From contig VZQC01013859.1 of NCBI GenBank assembly GCA_009823505.1, forward strand, positions 2,603,937-2,667,936: a stretch of DNA of 64,000 bases. Reading direction: 5' to 3'. This DNA is from Rhizomys pruinosus. Its lineage: Eukaryota > Chordata > Mammalia > Rodentia > Spalacidae. A model generated the notes under the pieces. It was not told the DNA's origin. It searched no databases and worked only from the letters and a program-made list of their open reading frames with translations. Both the position numbers and the translations under genes were made by a program. This document shows, piece after piece, positions 1-11,750 of this stretch; positions within the stretch are counted from its first letter, which is position 1; each line of letters opens with the position of its first letter.

Positions 1-508
1 GAGCTGGAACCAACCTAAATGCCCCTCAACTGACGAATGGATAGAGAAAATGTGGTACATCTACACAATGGAGTTCTATGCAGCAGTAAAGAAAGACGAC
101 ATCACGAGCTTTGCAGGAAAATGGCTGGAGCTAGAGGACATCATGCTGAGTGAAGTAACACAGTCCCAGAAAAACAAACGACGAATGGTATCCCTCATCT
201 GTGGATGCTAGTGCCAATTACCCAGTTGTAAGTATTTCTTGTGTAGGGCCCCCTGAGCTTCTGTACAAAGCAGTTGGACATAATGCATTTTAACAACAAC
301 AACAACAACAGAAAATACTGCATCAAAGAACTGACTGAAACAGTGAACTTCTGCTCAAAACAGTCAACGTCCCCATGGAAAATATTGAGAAAGACTAAGA
401 CATGGAAAGCATGTTTGGCAGAATGCACGAGCTCTGACGGGGTGGGGGAATGAGCGGGAACACGGGTCTAGATTTGTTAAAAATAAATAAATAAATACAA
501 TAAAAAAA
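1..508 (+). mobile_element. L1 3' end (ORF2 tail / 3' UTR)
   Basis: The first 215 bp carry the characteristic L1 tail wording (CAACTGACGAATGGATAGAG, then TGGTACAT...). Bases 240-508 match other L1 3' ends in this window (34560-34796 and, inverted, 49320-49650), including the CAA-repeat and CATGTTTGGCAGA. It ends in AAAT repeats. It starts before the window. Confidence 0.75.
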
Positions 509-605
509 ATGGGCTGAACAAAGATTTCTCAAAAGAAGAAATAATGGATTGGAAGGAGGTAGAAGCAGGGAGTTCTCTGTAAGTCTGAAGGCAGCCTGAT
601 CAAAA

Positions 606-732
606 GGAAGGAAGGAGGGAAGGAAGGAAGGAAAGAAAAAGAAAGAAAGAAAGAAAGAAAGAAAGAAAAAAGGAAGGAAGAAAGAAAGAGAGAAAAGGAA
701 GGAAAAAAGAAAGGAAGGACGGGAAGGAAGGA

Positions 733-764
<32 letters not shown>

Positions 765-806
765 AAAAGAAAGAAAGAAAGAAAGAAAGAAAAGAAAGAG
801 AGAAAG
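606..806. repeat. (GAAA/GGAA)n purine microsatellite
   Basis: About 200 bp of almost pure purine on the + strand made of GAAA and GGAA units, embedded in L1 sequence. It produces artefactual Phe/Ser/Leu-rich open frames on the minus strand. Confidence 0.95.
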
Positions 807-1626
807 GCAAAGACCATCTTTAAAAGTATTCAACATCCTTAGAATGAGGGGTGTGCAGATAAAAACTACTTTTAGAGCTCATCTTAGCACAGACAAACTG
901 GCAAAGATCAAGAGAAAAAGTGACACCAAATGCTGGTGAGGACATGGAGAATAGAGAACCCTCATTCACTGGTGGTGGGAATGCAAAGTGGTACAACCAC
1001 TGTGGAAAACAGTGTGAACTCTTTGAAAATTTAAAATAAATCTACCATGTGATCCAGTTATACCACTCCTTGGCATATACAAAAAAGGTCAACATCCTTC
1101 TACTGAGATATTTGTTCAGCCATGTTTGTTGCTACTCTTTTTTACAATCTGGGAAATGGAAACAATCTAAATGACCCTCGACTGATGAATGGATGATGAA
1201 AATATGATACATTTATGCAATTGAGATCTACTTAGTGGTAAATAAAAATGAAGTAATGAAATTTGTAGGTAAACAAATGGAACTCGATACTGTTATACTA
1301 ACTAAAATAACAGACTCAGAAAAACAACTGATGTATGTTCCTCTCAGGTGTGGGTCCTAGCTCCGAATCCTTAGATTTGAGTGTGTACCCCGATGAAACA
1401 ACAGGAGGCAGGACAAATGGAAAGGAACCTGGGGATAAAAAGGAAGAAAGAACTTGGCAGGGGTAGTAGGAGACACATATTATTAAGGGAAATGAAGAAA
1501 ATGGGGGATATTTTGACTGGGATTATGTAGGGAGGGCTAAACAGGGGGAGGCAGGAAAGGTGAATAGGGGGAGCAGAAAACTAGGGGGGAATATATTAAT
1601 TCAAAAGTCTAGAAAAATACACAATC

Positions 1627-1672
1627 GTGTGTGTGTGTGTGTTTGTTTTGTGTGTGTGTGTGTGTGTGTGTA
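1627..1672. repeat. (GT)n microsatellite in L1 3' UTR
   Basis: Alternating GT with a small TTTGTTTT interruption; a second GT tract occupies the equivalent place in the next L1 copy (3658-3702). Confidence 0.9.
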
Positions 1673-3075
1673 GCTGAAGACTATATAATGAAAACATGGT
1701 TCCAGGCAGGGAAACCTCCTTCAAGTTGTTGGTCAGGGTAGTCAGTGACTCCCCAAATAACACAGGCTGTTGTCCCCACCCTTGGTTGCCTCTCAGAACT
1801 TGAAAGTAAGACTGCATTGTTGAAGCCAGGACATACTTCTGACACAGGATTTGAAGCAATTGAGTTTGAACTGACCTGGAAGCCTCCTACCTGAAGACCA
1901 GCTCCCATAGTATCAGAAGATACTATGAAACTGCTAAGTAAAAAAATAATAAAAACCACCAATCCATGATTCCATCCAGCTGCAACATCTATGAACCACA
2001 ACAATGACTGGCCGAACAAATAATCTTCAGTGGTGCTGTAGTGGCACTTTTATCGTGGGGATAATCAACAGTTTAAATGGGCTGAAGACTTGCTCGGTGG
2101 GAGGGACCTCATGTGGTACTGTAAACATGGCCCAATAGAAACAGCTGGAGAGGTCATAGATCTTAGAGAAAAACCTACTTTGGTCACATCCCTAGACCAT
2201 CATAATTTCTTAGTATATTCTAAATGTGTGTCCTTATATTACAGACAAGTGTACTTCTCAACATTCATCAAAGAAGCTTATTTTGCAACAGGGTGAGGCT
2301 ATAACAAAGTTCCACAACTGGTCATACACAGAGAATAAGTGTCTATGAGGTCCCAGCATTCACATCACATCTACAATGCAACCTTACAATTAAGGCTCCG
2401 AGAACTTAGAGAAACAAGGGGCAGAAATAATATCAATGCATCTCCCAGCTCTCACCAGTGATGCTTTTTTATGTCATAGATAGTGATCAACTCAGAGAGT
2501 CACAACTGCCCAAATTATAGAGAATAACAGATTGCAGAGTGCTTATCCCTGAACAGGACACCTATATCATATCTCTGTGACCCAAGACTCGGGGACTGTT
2601 GAGGAAAAAAGGGCTGAAAGATTGTAAGAGCCCAAAGTAGTTGATGACCACAAGGAAATAGGGTGTTCCAGACAGCCGGGAATTTAGTCATATGAACTTA
2701 CAGCAATGGTCACACCATGCTCAGGACTCACGTAAGCTCAAGCCAGACAAAGCACAGCAGAAAAGTGGGGAAATGGGTAAGAAGCATCTGTATCTGGGGG
2801 AATACTGACAACCAGTAACTGCTGGGAGAAAGAAACTTGGTTTACTTTAAGGGTATGACATGAGATGAGATAGTTCAACCTGACTCCAGTGGATAGACAC
2901 ATACAAAAGGACATTTGGGGACACAAACTTGACTTGATATACTTAATACACATGAGAGAGTACATGAAATTTGGCTGGGGGTCTATAAGAAGGGGTAGAT
3001 ATTGGAGGAGTTCTAAATGTGATCAAAATATACTGTATGGATTTTGCAAAAATTCAATAAAATAATTTTTAAACC

Positions 3076-3662
3076 TAGAAGTAGATCTACCATATGATCC
3101 AACTAAGTAGAGTGCTCCTGAGCTATACCCAAAGGATTTGATATTTTACTACAGAGATATTTGCTCAGCTATGTTCATTGTTGCTCTATTCACAATAGGT
3201 AGGTAAGGAAAACAGCCTATATGTCCTTCAGCTGATGAATGGGTAATGAAAAATGTGGTACATATTCACAACATTATTCTATTCTTCTGCAAAGAAGAAT
3301 GAAGTCATGAAATTTGCAGGTAAATGGATGGAACTGTAAAATATTATACTGAGTGAAGCAACCCAGATCCATAAAAACCAAGGTCATATGTTCTCTCTTA
3401 TTTGTGCATCCTAACTCCAAATCTTTAGATTTCCATATATAACCCGGAGCAAGCCATGAAAGCAGAAGGGGACCATGGGGATGAGCTGTACAGGAAATAA
3501 ACACAAGTGCTATGAAGGGGAAAAGAGGAAAAACAGGGGGAACATAACTAGGAAGAGTAGAGAGGATAACACAGAGGGAGAATGAAGAAGGATAAATAGC
3601 ACTGAGGATGTTTGAAAGGCCATAGGGGAACATTATTTTATAAGTTTACTTAAAAATGTGTG

Positions 3663-3706
<44 letters not shown>

Positions 3707-5000
3707 GGTAGGTAGATAGATCAATCAATCAATAGATAGATAGTTTAAATGGAGGTTTGACATTAGCTAAGCTATAAAACCCCCAGTGCCAGTAAAGGGA
3801 AACTGCCCTTTGAGTTGTTCAGGGAGTCCAAGAGACTCCCCTAAACAACATAGATTATTGTCATTACCTTTGGTTGCATCCCAGAACTTAAAGGTTAGGT
3901 CCTACTGATGAAGACATCACATACCTCAAACATAGGCCTTGGAGGAACTGAGCTAAAAATGACCCGAAAGCCTCCTCCGAGGGCTAGCTCTCATAGTATC
4001 AGAAGGCATCACACAAGCTGCCAACGGGGGGAAAACATTCAGTAGGCTTGCCCAGCTGTAAAGCCTGCTAGTCACAGCAATAGCCACCTATCAAGATATC
4101 CCCAATAGTGCAAAAGTGGCACTTACATTTAGGGGATAACCAATAGCTTTCTAATTGGACTTAAGACCCACTCAATAGGGGGAAAATTCATGCTTGGTAC
4201 TATGTAAACCTACCCAAGTATCTACAGCTGCAGAGGTCATAGATGGAGAACCTATACTGCCATTTTCCAAAATCAGCATAGTTTTCAGCTATATTCTAAA
4301 TATTCATACCCTCAGATAAGTGTAGCTCTCACCTTTCATCAGAGAAGATGCTTTCTGCAGCAGATGAAAGCTATTACAGAAATCCACAGAGAAATGCAGA
4401 GAATGAGTGAACATGGGTTGCCCAGCCACAATACAAAGCAATTCCTACACCTAAGATTCAAGGAACATTGCAGAAGTGGGGGCAGAAAAACTGTAAGAGC
4501 CTGAGGACAAGGATGCCTGCTGTGAGATGGTGTCTTCTATACATGACAAGAATTCTGTACCCATGAAACCGCAACAACATGGTTACTTTTACAAGACCTG
4601 AATAGTGATCCCACCAGTTGGCATGCAAACAGGGATGAGAGAAATTTCCAGAAGTCTCACACCTAGATGAAGAGTTACAGGCAATCAATGGCTGCTGAGA
4701 TAGGGTGGATCAGATTTCTCAAGCGATGAGCTCCTTGGTAAGTTATCCAATCCCAAGTGATCAGCTTTACTAACTCATGTATATATGAGTAACACTAAAT
4801 GGACTCAGTAGGATATACATGTATGTAAATATATATATATTTCATTTTCTATTCACATATACATATATATGTAACAATAATTGTAGAAGAGGAAGAGATC
4901 ATGATTTGAGAGGGAGTGTTGGGAGGGAAAGGAGGTGTTAGAAGAGAGGAAGGGATGATGTAAATACAGTACTCATGTATAAATTCCCAAAATAAATGAA
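3076..5000 (+). mobile_element. Second old L1 3' end in tandem with the first
   Basis: Begins with GTAGATCTACCATATGATCC, contains the same GATGAATGGGTAATGAAAAA and GTATCAGAAGGCATC blocks as the preceding copy, and ends with AAATACAGTACTCATGTATAAATT...AATAAATGAA, a typical rodent L1 3' terminus. The two copies (from about 1680 and 3760) are diverged relatives in the same orientation. Confidence 0.7.
3658..3702. repeat. (GT)n microsatellite with adjoining TAGA repeats
   Basis: A GT run of about 40 bp followed by TAGG/TAGA and TCAA units to about 3743. Confidence 0.9.
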
Positions 5001-5285
5001 CAAAAGAAAGGATATTTGCTTAAAATGAAGCAAAACAAAAATATTTTAATAGTAACGGAGAACAGTATAATAGAATCCTCAAAGAGTGAAGTCATCCATA
5101 GATGGAAAGCAGTCGCATGGTTCCATTCAACATTCAATGGATAATGATTTTTTTTTTTAGCCTCAGTTGCAAACATAGCTGTGTACGTGGATGCTCAAGT
5201 AAACCAATCCAGATTAGGAACAAATGTATATGATAATAAAAGTCTCTAAAATACTAGTGGCATGCATTATTAGTTAAGAAGGTGA

Positions 5286-5512
5286 GGGCTGGAGAGATGG
5301 CCTAGTGGTTAAGAGCACCAACTCCTCTTGCAGAGGACCTGGGTTCGATCCCCAGAACCCACATGACGGCTAAGAACCATCTTTAACTCCAGTTCCAGGG
5401 GAATTCCATGCCCTCTTCTGACCTCCATGGCATTGCACAACACAGTGCACAGACCTACATGCATACAGTACATTCATACACATAATAAATAAATAAAATT
5501 TAAAAAAGGTGA
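5286..5512 (+). mobile_element. B2/B3-type tRNA-derived SINE
   Basis: Has the A-box/B-box head (GGCTGGAGAGATGGCCTAGT, GGGTTCGATCCC), the B3-like middle (CTCCAGTTCCAGGGG, CCCTCTTCTGACCTCC) and an AATAAATAAA tail. Confidence 0.9.
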
Positions 5513-5605
5513 AAAAAAGTGTTCAGTAAATGATAAATGCAGCAAATAACAATGGAAAAGGAATGAATCATGGTCTAAAATTGAATTACTATACTTGATA
5601 TTGGT

Positions 5606-5760
5606 TACCAGGCATGGTGGTCCACACCCGTAATCCCAGCACTTGGGAAGCAGAAGCAGGGGGATTACTTCAAGTTTGAAGCCAGTGTGGTTTACACATA
5701 AATCCCAGGCCAGCTAGGGAGATATAGTGAGACTCTGTCTCAGAAGACCAAAACCAAGTA
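5606..5760 (+). mobile_element. B1 SINE, diverged
   Basis: 7SL-like core CAGGCATGGTGG...TAATCCCAGCACTTGGGA...GAGACTCTGTCTCA in order, with many substitutions. Confidence 0.85.
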
Positions 5761-5887
5761 AAACATACACGAAAAATATCCACACTAGCTTTGCGTTTTG
5801 TCTGTAAATTCTGGAAGTCTGTTCAAGAGTGTTTGTCTTTATCCTCCATCTTGTAAAGTCCTACAATTAAGAATTAAGAGTTATAGC

Positions 5888-6180
5888 CAAAGCCGGGCAT
5901 GTACTTTAATCCCAGCACTTGGGAGACAGAGGCAGGCAGATCTCTGTGAGTTCAAGGCCAACCTGATCTACATGTTGAGCTCCAGGCCAGCTGGAAGTAA
6001 AGGGGGAACCTCTGTCAAAAAGGACCCCCTCCCCCCAAATAGAGTTATAACCAGGTATGGTGGTACAGCCTTTAATCCCAGCACTCAGGAGGCAGGGGCA
6101 GCCTTGTGTCCCTGATGAGCTCCAGGCCAACTGGGGCTACAGAGAGACCCTGTGTCACCACCCCACAAACAAACAAACAA
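5888..6180 (+). mobile_element. Two head-to-tail B1 SINEs
   Basis: The first copy is about 5888-6040 (GCCGGGCATGTACTTTAATC, truncated arm); the second is about 6050-6180, ending in CAAACAAACAAACAAG. The repeated GAATTAAGAGTTA before and after the pair (about 5870 and 6180) is probably their target-site duplication. Confidence 0.85.
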
Positions 6181-6189
6181 GAATTAAGA

Positions 6190-7085
6190 GTTAGAATTCA
6201 GAGTTATATTTGCTACAGGAGATGTTCATGAAAGAAGTCCAGTGCATTAGGCTCCAAATGGCCAAATCTGATAAATTATATAATAAAATATTGTATAATA
6301 CATATTCTCAGAAATTCCTTCTTTGAAATGATTTAGCAAGCTAATCTTGTTGCGTGATGTGACTTTTATCACTGGCATCATATATTCAGTTCTGATACTC
6401 ACGTGTTTCAGTAAACTATAGAAAATGAGAGATGGGAATTTAAGTTTTTAAAGAACAGGCTATAGTTTTTAATGCCATAAAGTTATATTAGGTTTCAAAA
6501 TCACATAACCTAGAAAGCTTAATCTTATTTTTATGAATCTACATCATTAGACATTAGTCTACAACTTTGTCCCAGTAGGAATTTGTCATGTTCAAATATC
6601 CAGGCTTTGAAGGTTAACTGAAAACTTAAGCATTTTTTCAGACATAAACAATAAAGTTATACAACCACAGAAATAAAAATAAAAAATATTTTAGAATCTA
6701 GGAGCTAAGTAAGGTATCTAACTGACTAGTGGCATCTCCAAGATATCCTTTCTGGGAGCTTGGGTAGAGCAGGCTTCTAAGTTGAACTATCACAATTTGG
6801 GTGCAGAAAGAACCTGGGTGTCCAGTAGGTAAGGATGGGCTCTGCTCACAGCTGGAGTAGAAACCTGTAGGGCTCTCACAGGCCTTTCCAGTGATTTTCC
6901 TCAAAGAAGCTAGTCTACAGGTAAGGAAAACAGCATTTGGGACTTGCTGCGGGTTGTTCCTTCTGCAGTACCATGGCTCCTGTTGTTTGCTGGGCCCACC
7001 ACCTCAGAACAAAGCTACTGCTTGTAACCGGTTGTGGCCACTAGGCTAGATATCTATGAAAGTTACCTCTATTTTGAATGAATAT
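6190..7085. other. Unique-looking upstream flank
   Basis: No SINE, L1 or open reading frame of note recognised in this stretch upstream of the PPA2 promoter. Confidence 0.5.
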
Positions 7086-7093
7086 TAAAAGGC

Positions 7094-7275
7094 CTCGCCG
7101 GGCGTGGTGGCGCATGCCTTTAATCCTAGCACTTGGGAGGCAGAGGCAGGCAGATCTTTGTGAGTTCAAGGCCAGCCTGGTTCACAGAGAGAGTTCCAGG
7201 CTAGCTGGGGCTACAGGGAGACCCTGTCTCGAAAAGACCAAAACAAACAAACAAACAAACAAACAAACAAACAAG
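7094..7275 (+). mobile_element. B1 SINE, well preserved
   Basis: GCCGGGCGTGGTGGCGCATG head through GACCCTGTCTCGAAAAGACC, followed by a (CAAA)n tail. Good preservation suggests a relatively recent insertion. Confidence 0.93.
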
Positions 7276-7384
7276 GCCTCATGGAGGAGGTGGCATTGAG
7301 GAAATTAGGGATTTTGGCTGTCTATGGTAAGGTCAGGTTTTCACAGGTACGCCTATCATGCATCACAGTCGTACTTGTGTGTAT

Positions 7385-7515
7385 CTATACTCATCTCCTG
7401 TTTTAGACAGAATCTTGGAGCAGTTTCTGGCATCGTGTAACCGATATATCATTTTTGTAATACTAGTAATTATTGACGGAATAAACGAATGAATGAATGA
7501 ATGAATGAATGAATG
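7385..7515 (+). mobile_element. L2 3' terminus with (GAAT)n tail
   Basis: Degraded L2-type end followed by the GAATGAATGAATG tail that is diagnostic for L2. It abuts the PPA2 CpG island. Confidence 0.6.
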
Positions 7516-7544
7516 TGCTAATGAATTTCCCAGGCAAAGGCCTC

Positions 7545-8130
7545 CTCTGAGGGTGCAGGGCTCACAACGCCGGCCGCGGAACCCGGTGGCAGTGCGGGCT
7601 CCAGGCGGCAGGGGGCGCCCGCGTGGGGCCGGGCCGACCCAGCACCGGATCCCCTCGGTCGGTCCGCCATGTGTGTGTTGCTGCGGCTGCTAAGCGCGGG
7701 CCCCTGGTGGCGCGTGGGGGCCGCTGGCCTCCCTGCGTGGGGAGCGAGCGCGGGAAGCGGGCCGCGGCGCGCCATGGCCCTTTACCGCACGGAGGAGCGC
7801 GGCCAGCCCCGCTCGCCTGACTACCGCCTGTTCTTCAGTAAGTCCCTGGTCGAGGAGGAGCCGCGGCGCGCGGCCGCTCTGCCCCGCGGGGCCTGCGCCC
7901 AGCCCGAGCGGAAGGCGGGGACCGAACCGCTGCCTGCGCGGCGCCGACTCGTGGGGCCGACCGCCCTCCGCCGCGGTGCGCGGCCTCCCGAGACCCGTGA
8001 TCCCCCGCCGGCCTGGCCTTCGGCCGCTGACCTCCACTGCGAGGCCGGCCTCCGGTGCCCGCCCCCGAGGGCACAGGGAAGCCCTTCCTGCAGGGCTGCC
8101 AGTCTCCGGGCTGGCACGAGGAACCTTCCG
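7545..8130 (+). promoter_or_regulatory. PPA2: CpG-island promoter of PPA2
   Basis: This is the most CpG-dense stretch of the window along with 24920-25180. It surrounds the first coding exon and extends about 300 bp into intron 1. No TATA box is apparent upstream of the start codon, as expected for a housekeeping gene. The start codon sits in CCGCCATG, which contains the core of a YY1-type site. GC boxes are suggested by runs such as GGGGGCGCCC near 7610. The transcription start is inferred to lie between about 7545 and 7665. Long open frames on both strands here are a by-product of high GC. Confidence 0.8.
7669..7837 (+). CDS. PPA2: PPA2 exon 1 (mitochondrial targeting segment and start of mature protein)
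   Basis: Codons 1-56 plus the first base of codon 57. The chosen ATG (7669) opens a leucine/arginine-rich, acid-poor N terminus ([11 protein letters not shown]...) typical of a matrix-targeting peptide and aligned with the human start. The mature-like segment begins around the second in-frame ATG (7774, codon 36; GCCATGG, a near-ideal Kozak context), followed by [11 protein letters not shown] and YRLFF, which are strongly conserved in PPA1/PPA2. The exon ends at a strong donor (TTCTTCA|GTAAGT). Initiation at codon 36 would give a protein lacking the targeting peptide; that is inference. Confidence 0.95.
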
Positions 8131-8239
8131 GATGCAAGGGGCTTCCCGCAGAAACAGTTGGTGTGCAGGCTCTAGTGGACCGGGGGTCCTTGAGGGAGGA
8201 AGTGGGAGGGTGGATACTAGCAAGGCGGCGTGCTATCCA

Positions 8240-8985
8240 GGTGTGCACATGTCATTATGAAACCTGTTGTTTGATACGGTAACCAAAATCAGAAATAAAA
8301 ACAAAAAACAAACAAAAAAAAAAACTTATACCTACGAGTTTGCACCCTGATGCCATCCACAGGAAGGAGCTCGGTAGGCATTCTGGCAAGGGCATGGCAC
8401 CCTTTCCTTTCCACTTTAAAGGAACCCAGAGGTGAGTGGCCGGCCAGGCCCTGAACCTAGCCTGAGTTGGCCAGCCAAGACAAAAAAGTCTTGTCTCACC
8501 CTTTGCACCAAAGTGCTTCACCCTATAGGTTTAACTGTAAAGTGAAAATTGCAGTGCGGCTGAGTTGCCTTCATTGACTTAGGAGCCTGAGGGGAGCTCT
8601 AGCCGGTGCTGCGGCTCACCAGGTCCAGCCCCAGAGGTTCTAAAGAGTGAAGCTGGGATCTTAGAAATTCTTAGTTTTTGCTCTGAGAGCCCCATCCTGG
8701 GTGGATTTCTGAACTTGCTAAGCCCTTCCTCTTTAAAACGAGGCTGCAAAAATTGCATTGTGTATGTAAAGTAGTCTTAGAGCCTACACTGTAACTTATT
8801 ATATAATCAACAATCCGGAGCTTAAGGTTGAGGATTATTTTATTACAAAAGAACAGGGCTTGCTTAAACTCTTGTAGTTGTAGTGTGTCAGATGATGTTT
8901 TTTATTAAAAATAAGTTTCCATTTTCTCCTCTATGCTACAATAATTTCCACTCTGTTCTTGTTTTGTAAAGACTGATCGGTCTTT
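8240..8985. other. 5' part of intron 1, no recognised element
   Basis: Leaves the CpG island at about 8130-8200. The A-rich stretch at about 8290-8325 is simple sequence. No exon or repeat family recognised. Confidence 0.5.
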
Positions 8986-8989
8986 TTAA

Positions 8990-9085
8990 GAAGGGCTGGA
9001 CACACACCTGCATTCTCAGCACTTGGGAGTCAGAGACAGGAAGATGGCAAGTTCACAGCCTAAGTAAGAGACCTGGTTCCCCCCA
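8990..9085 (+). mobile_element. B1 fragment, decayed
   Basis: CTCAGCACTTGGGAGTCAGAGACAGG retains B1 wording; both ends are degraded. Confidence 0.6.
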
Positions 9086-9218
9086 AACCAAATGAAACAA
9101 AAAGAAGCCCTTAATAACAGTCTCATTTCTGAATGGTTTATATTCCAAAAGGTTACAATGTAAAAATTACTGGGAATGTTTTCTGTAGAAAAAATGCTTC
9201 ACAATGGCAGTTAGCTTT

Positions 9219-9254
<36 letters not shown>

Positions 9255-9393
9255 TGAGACAGGGTCTCCCTGTAGCCCCAGCTGTCCTGGAACTCACTCT
9301 GTAGACCAGGCTGGCCTTGAACTCACAGAGATCCTCCTGCCTCTGCCTCCCAAGTGCTGGGATTAAAGGCGTGAGCCATCATTCCCAGCTTTT
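9219..9393 (-). mobile_element. B1 SINE with (GTT)n tail
   Basis: On + it reads GTT repeats, then GAGACAGGGTCTCCCTGTAG to GGATTAAAGGCGTGAGCC, a complete inverted B1 whose tail became a GTT (AAC) microsatellite of about 33 bp. Confidence 0.93.
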
Positions 9394-9500
9394 TTAAAGA
9401 CAGTTCTCAGCTGCCATGTGGGTCCTGGGAATTGAACCCCGGTCGTCTGCAAGAGCAGTTGGCACTCTTAACCCCTGAGCCATCTCTCCAGTCCCCAGCA
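9394..9500 (-). mobile_element. B2/B3 SINE head fragment
   Basis: Inverted head only: CAGCTGCCATGTGGGTCCTG...CTCTTAACCCCTGAGCCATC. Confidence 0.85.
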
Positions 9501-9719
9501 GTTAGCTTCTTAATCAGATATGGTGAAAATATTCTAGATTATCAATAAGTACAGTAATATGGGGTGAATATGCCATCAGAAACACACAATTGTGTCTTTC
9601 CACAATGTCGTAATTTATTGAATAGCAGTAAATTCAGAAACCACATGAGTTTCTTTGGCTCCAATTTGCCAGGTAGTCGCAATTTCCCTTGATAGTTGGC
9701 CCAGTCAAATAAAATTCTT

Positions 9720-9990
9720 TGTGTGTGTGTAGGTATGCACCATCTGGAGGCCAGAGTCAACCTCAGGTGGTGTTCCTCAGATGCAGTCAGTCCCCCTTGT
9801 TTGTTGAGAAAGGGCCTTGGCTTCTCTGGAGCTGAACAGGTAGGCTGAGCTGGCTTGCTAGTGAGCCCCAGAGATCTACCCAGCACTGGGATGACAAACA
9901 TGCACCTACCAAGCCTGGCTTTTTTATGTGGCTTTTGAGGATTGAATTCATGTCTTCACGCTTACATAGCAAGCACTTTACTCCCCAATC
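9720..9990 (-). mobile_element. B4 SINE
   Basis: GGAGGCCAGAGTCAACCTCAGG, GTGGTGTTCCTCAG, a B1-like right part and a TGAATTCATGTCTTCACGCTT end, in the order seen in B4 (tRNA-head plus B1 fusion) in inverted orientation. Confidence 0.75.
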
Positions 9991-10685
9991 CAAACATAGG
10001 ATCTTTTGTTCCAATCCTAACTATTAATGCTGAGATCACACACTATGGATCATGCAGTAAAAATGATTATAGTGTCTACAATGTTCCAAAGAGTCTTTAT
10101 TGGAGGGCTGAAAGCAAGGGACCGGATGCAGAAACAAAGAGAAACTCTCAAGTGCTCAAAAATCTAGATAAGATGTTGAAACAGCTAGGGGTTTGAGTCC
10201 AGCCCAGGAGGCACGGGGTCAGAGTCCAGATAGGTGTGAGGTGTGGGCGCTGGGTGGGGAACTGGGTTCTGACAGAGGAGCAAGTCAGAGGCAGTTCTAG
10301 TGGACTGTCTCTGCAGGGTCCAGCTGAGCTGAAGTCCCAGGGACGGTCAGGAGTTGTGTACCTCTTGGTCTCTTGATATGCACACCACAGGATCAGGTGA
10401 TGGTCAGTGGGGCCGTAGCCATCAGAGTGCTAGGTGTTCTTGATGAGGACAGATCAAAATTGGCTGGGCAGTTTAGAGTAGAAGACCCTGAAAGCAGAAA
10501 GTTTTGTTCTTGGCTAAAAGCTAGAAGTGTCCTTGCTTCTGTCCTGGCCAGATGCCCGGAATGCATAGGAGAGCTCTCGTTCCTTATCTCCTAAGTTCTG
10601 GAAGCTGTTCCTGAGGGTGTGACTTATACACCAGTCCAGATACTCATTCCTTATTTGAAATTGGAATCTAGATTTCCTGGGTTAT

Positions 10686-10848
10686 AGCTGGGTGTGGTGG
10701 TACATACCTCTAATCCCAGCTCTCAGGAGGCTAATCCTGGTGAATTTCAGTGGGTTCAAGGCCAGCTGGCTTTACATAGCAAGATCCAGGCCACCCAGGA
10801 CTTCAAAGTGAGCCCTATCTCAAGAAAGAAAAGAAAATTGCTTATATC
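10686..10848 (+). mobile_element. B1 SINE, diverged
   Basis: GCTGGGTGTGGTGGTACATAC through GTGAGCCCTATCTCAAG with an A-rich tail. Confidence 0.85.
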
Positions 10849-10884
10849 ACTTCCTCAGTTTTAGCCCGTATCCTAAGTGATTTT

Positions 10885-10965
10885 ATGGTTACTTGAGGGG
10901 GATGTTACAGTAGCATTGAAGGGTTACTTGAGGGGGGAATGTTGCAGTAGCATTGAAGGGCCATA
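10885..10965. repeat. Tandem duplication of a ~38-bp intron segment
   Basis: GGTTACTTGAGGGGG-ATGTT(A/G)CAGTAGCATTGAAGG occurs twice back to back with two small differences; a local slippage duplication. Confidence 0.85.
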
Positions 10966-11570
10966 AAGAAAAAGTTATTTCCTCCTGGTCAAAAGAATGT
11001 TCCTGACATTTTGATCTCCTCCAAAGATTGGAACGGGGACACACCACTGCCTCCTCCCTTAATTTGCCTAGACCTGTCAGTCACCTTGCCATGACACTAC
11101 CCTTAGTAAGGCTGATTCTCAGAAGACCCTCCCCCGGGACAGTTTTCATTATATAGAGCTTTGGAGCCTGCCCACTTGCTGGTTTACTCAGAAAGTGTTA
11201 ACTTTTTCTTTTTCTTGTTTCTGTCTCTTTTTCTAAAGCTTGAGGATGACTTCCCTGACTCCAGGAGCTTTCTTTCTTTTGGTCTTTTTGAGACATGGTC
11301 TCCCTTTAGTCCCAGCTGGTCCGGAGCTCACTCTGTAGACCAGGCTGGCCTTGAACTCACAGAGATCTCGCCTGCTTCTGCCTCCCAAGTGCTAGTATTT
11401 TTTGGGGGGGGGGGTTAAAAACACTTTATTTCATTAAAAAAGGTTTATTATGTACAAGACTTGGGACATACAGAAAGTCAGCTTTCAGTCATAAAATGGG
11501 GCTGGTCCTCATATGCTAGTGTAATATGGAACACACACGCTTCTAGTGTTAAGCATCAGTTTTTTTTTTT

Positions 11571-11750
11571 TTGTTTTTTTTTTTTTTTTGGTCTTTTTGA
11601 GACAGGGTCTCCCTGTAGTCCCAGCTGGACTGGAACTTACTCCTGTAGACAGGCTGGCCTTGAACTCCACCAAGATCCAACCTGACTCTTACCTCCCCAA
11701 GTGCTAGGATTAAAGGCGTTGCCACCACCCCACACCCGGCTTTAAGCATC
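11571..11750 (-). mobile_element. B1 SINE inside the chimeric tail
   Basis: Poly(T) then GAGACAGGGTCTCCCTGTAG to CCACACCCGGC; flanked by the target duplication TTAAGCATC (about 11550 and 11742). Confidence 0.9.

Larger units (their letters stand above)
509..3075 (+). mobile_element. Older L1: ORF2 C-terminal remnant and long 3' UTR
   Basis: Starts with L1 ORF2-like sequence (GATTTCTCAAAAGAAGAAAT), resumes after a GAAA microsatellite with the TGGTGGGAATGCAAAGTGGTAC and GATGAATGGATGATGAAAA motifs, then a long 3' UTR ending in an AATAAA-rich tail near 3060. No intact reading frame remains. Confidence 0.7.

Noticed and set aside
395..836. Overlapping minus-strand open frames rich in Phe, Ser and Leu
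   Set aside because: They are translations of the GAAA/GGAA microsatellite.
7505..8282. Several long open frames on both strands of the exon 1 region (up to 177 codons)
   Set aside because: High GC content depletes stop codons; only 7669-7837 matches a known protein and has a splice donor.
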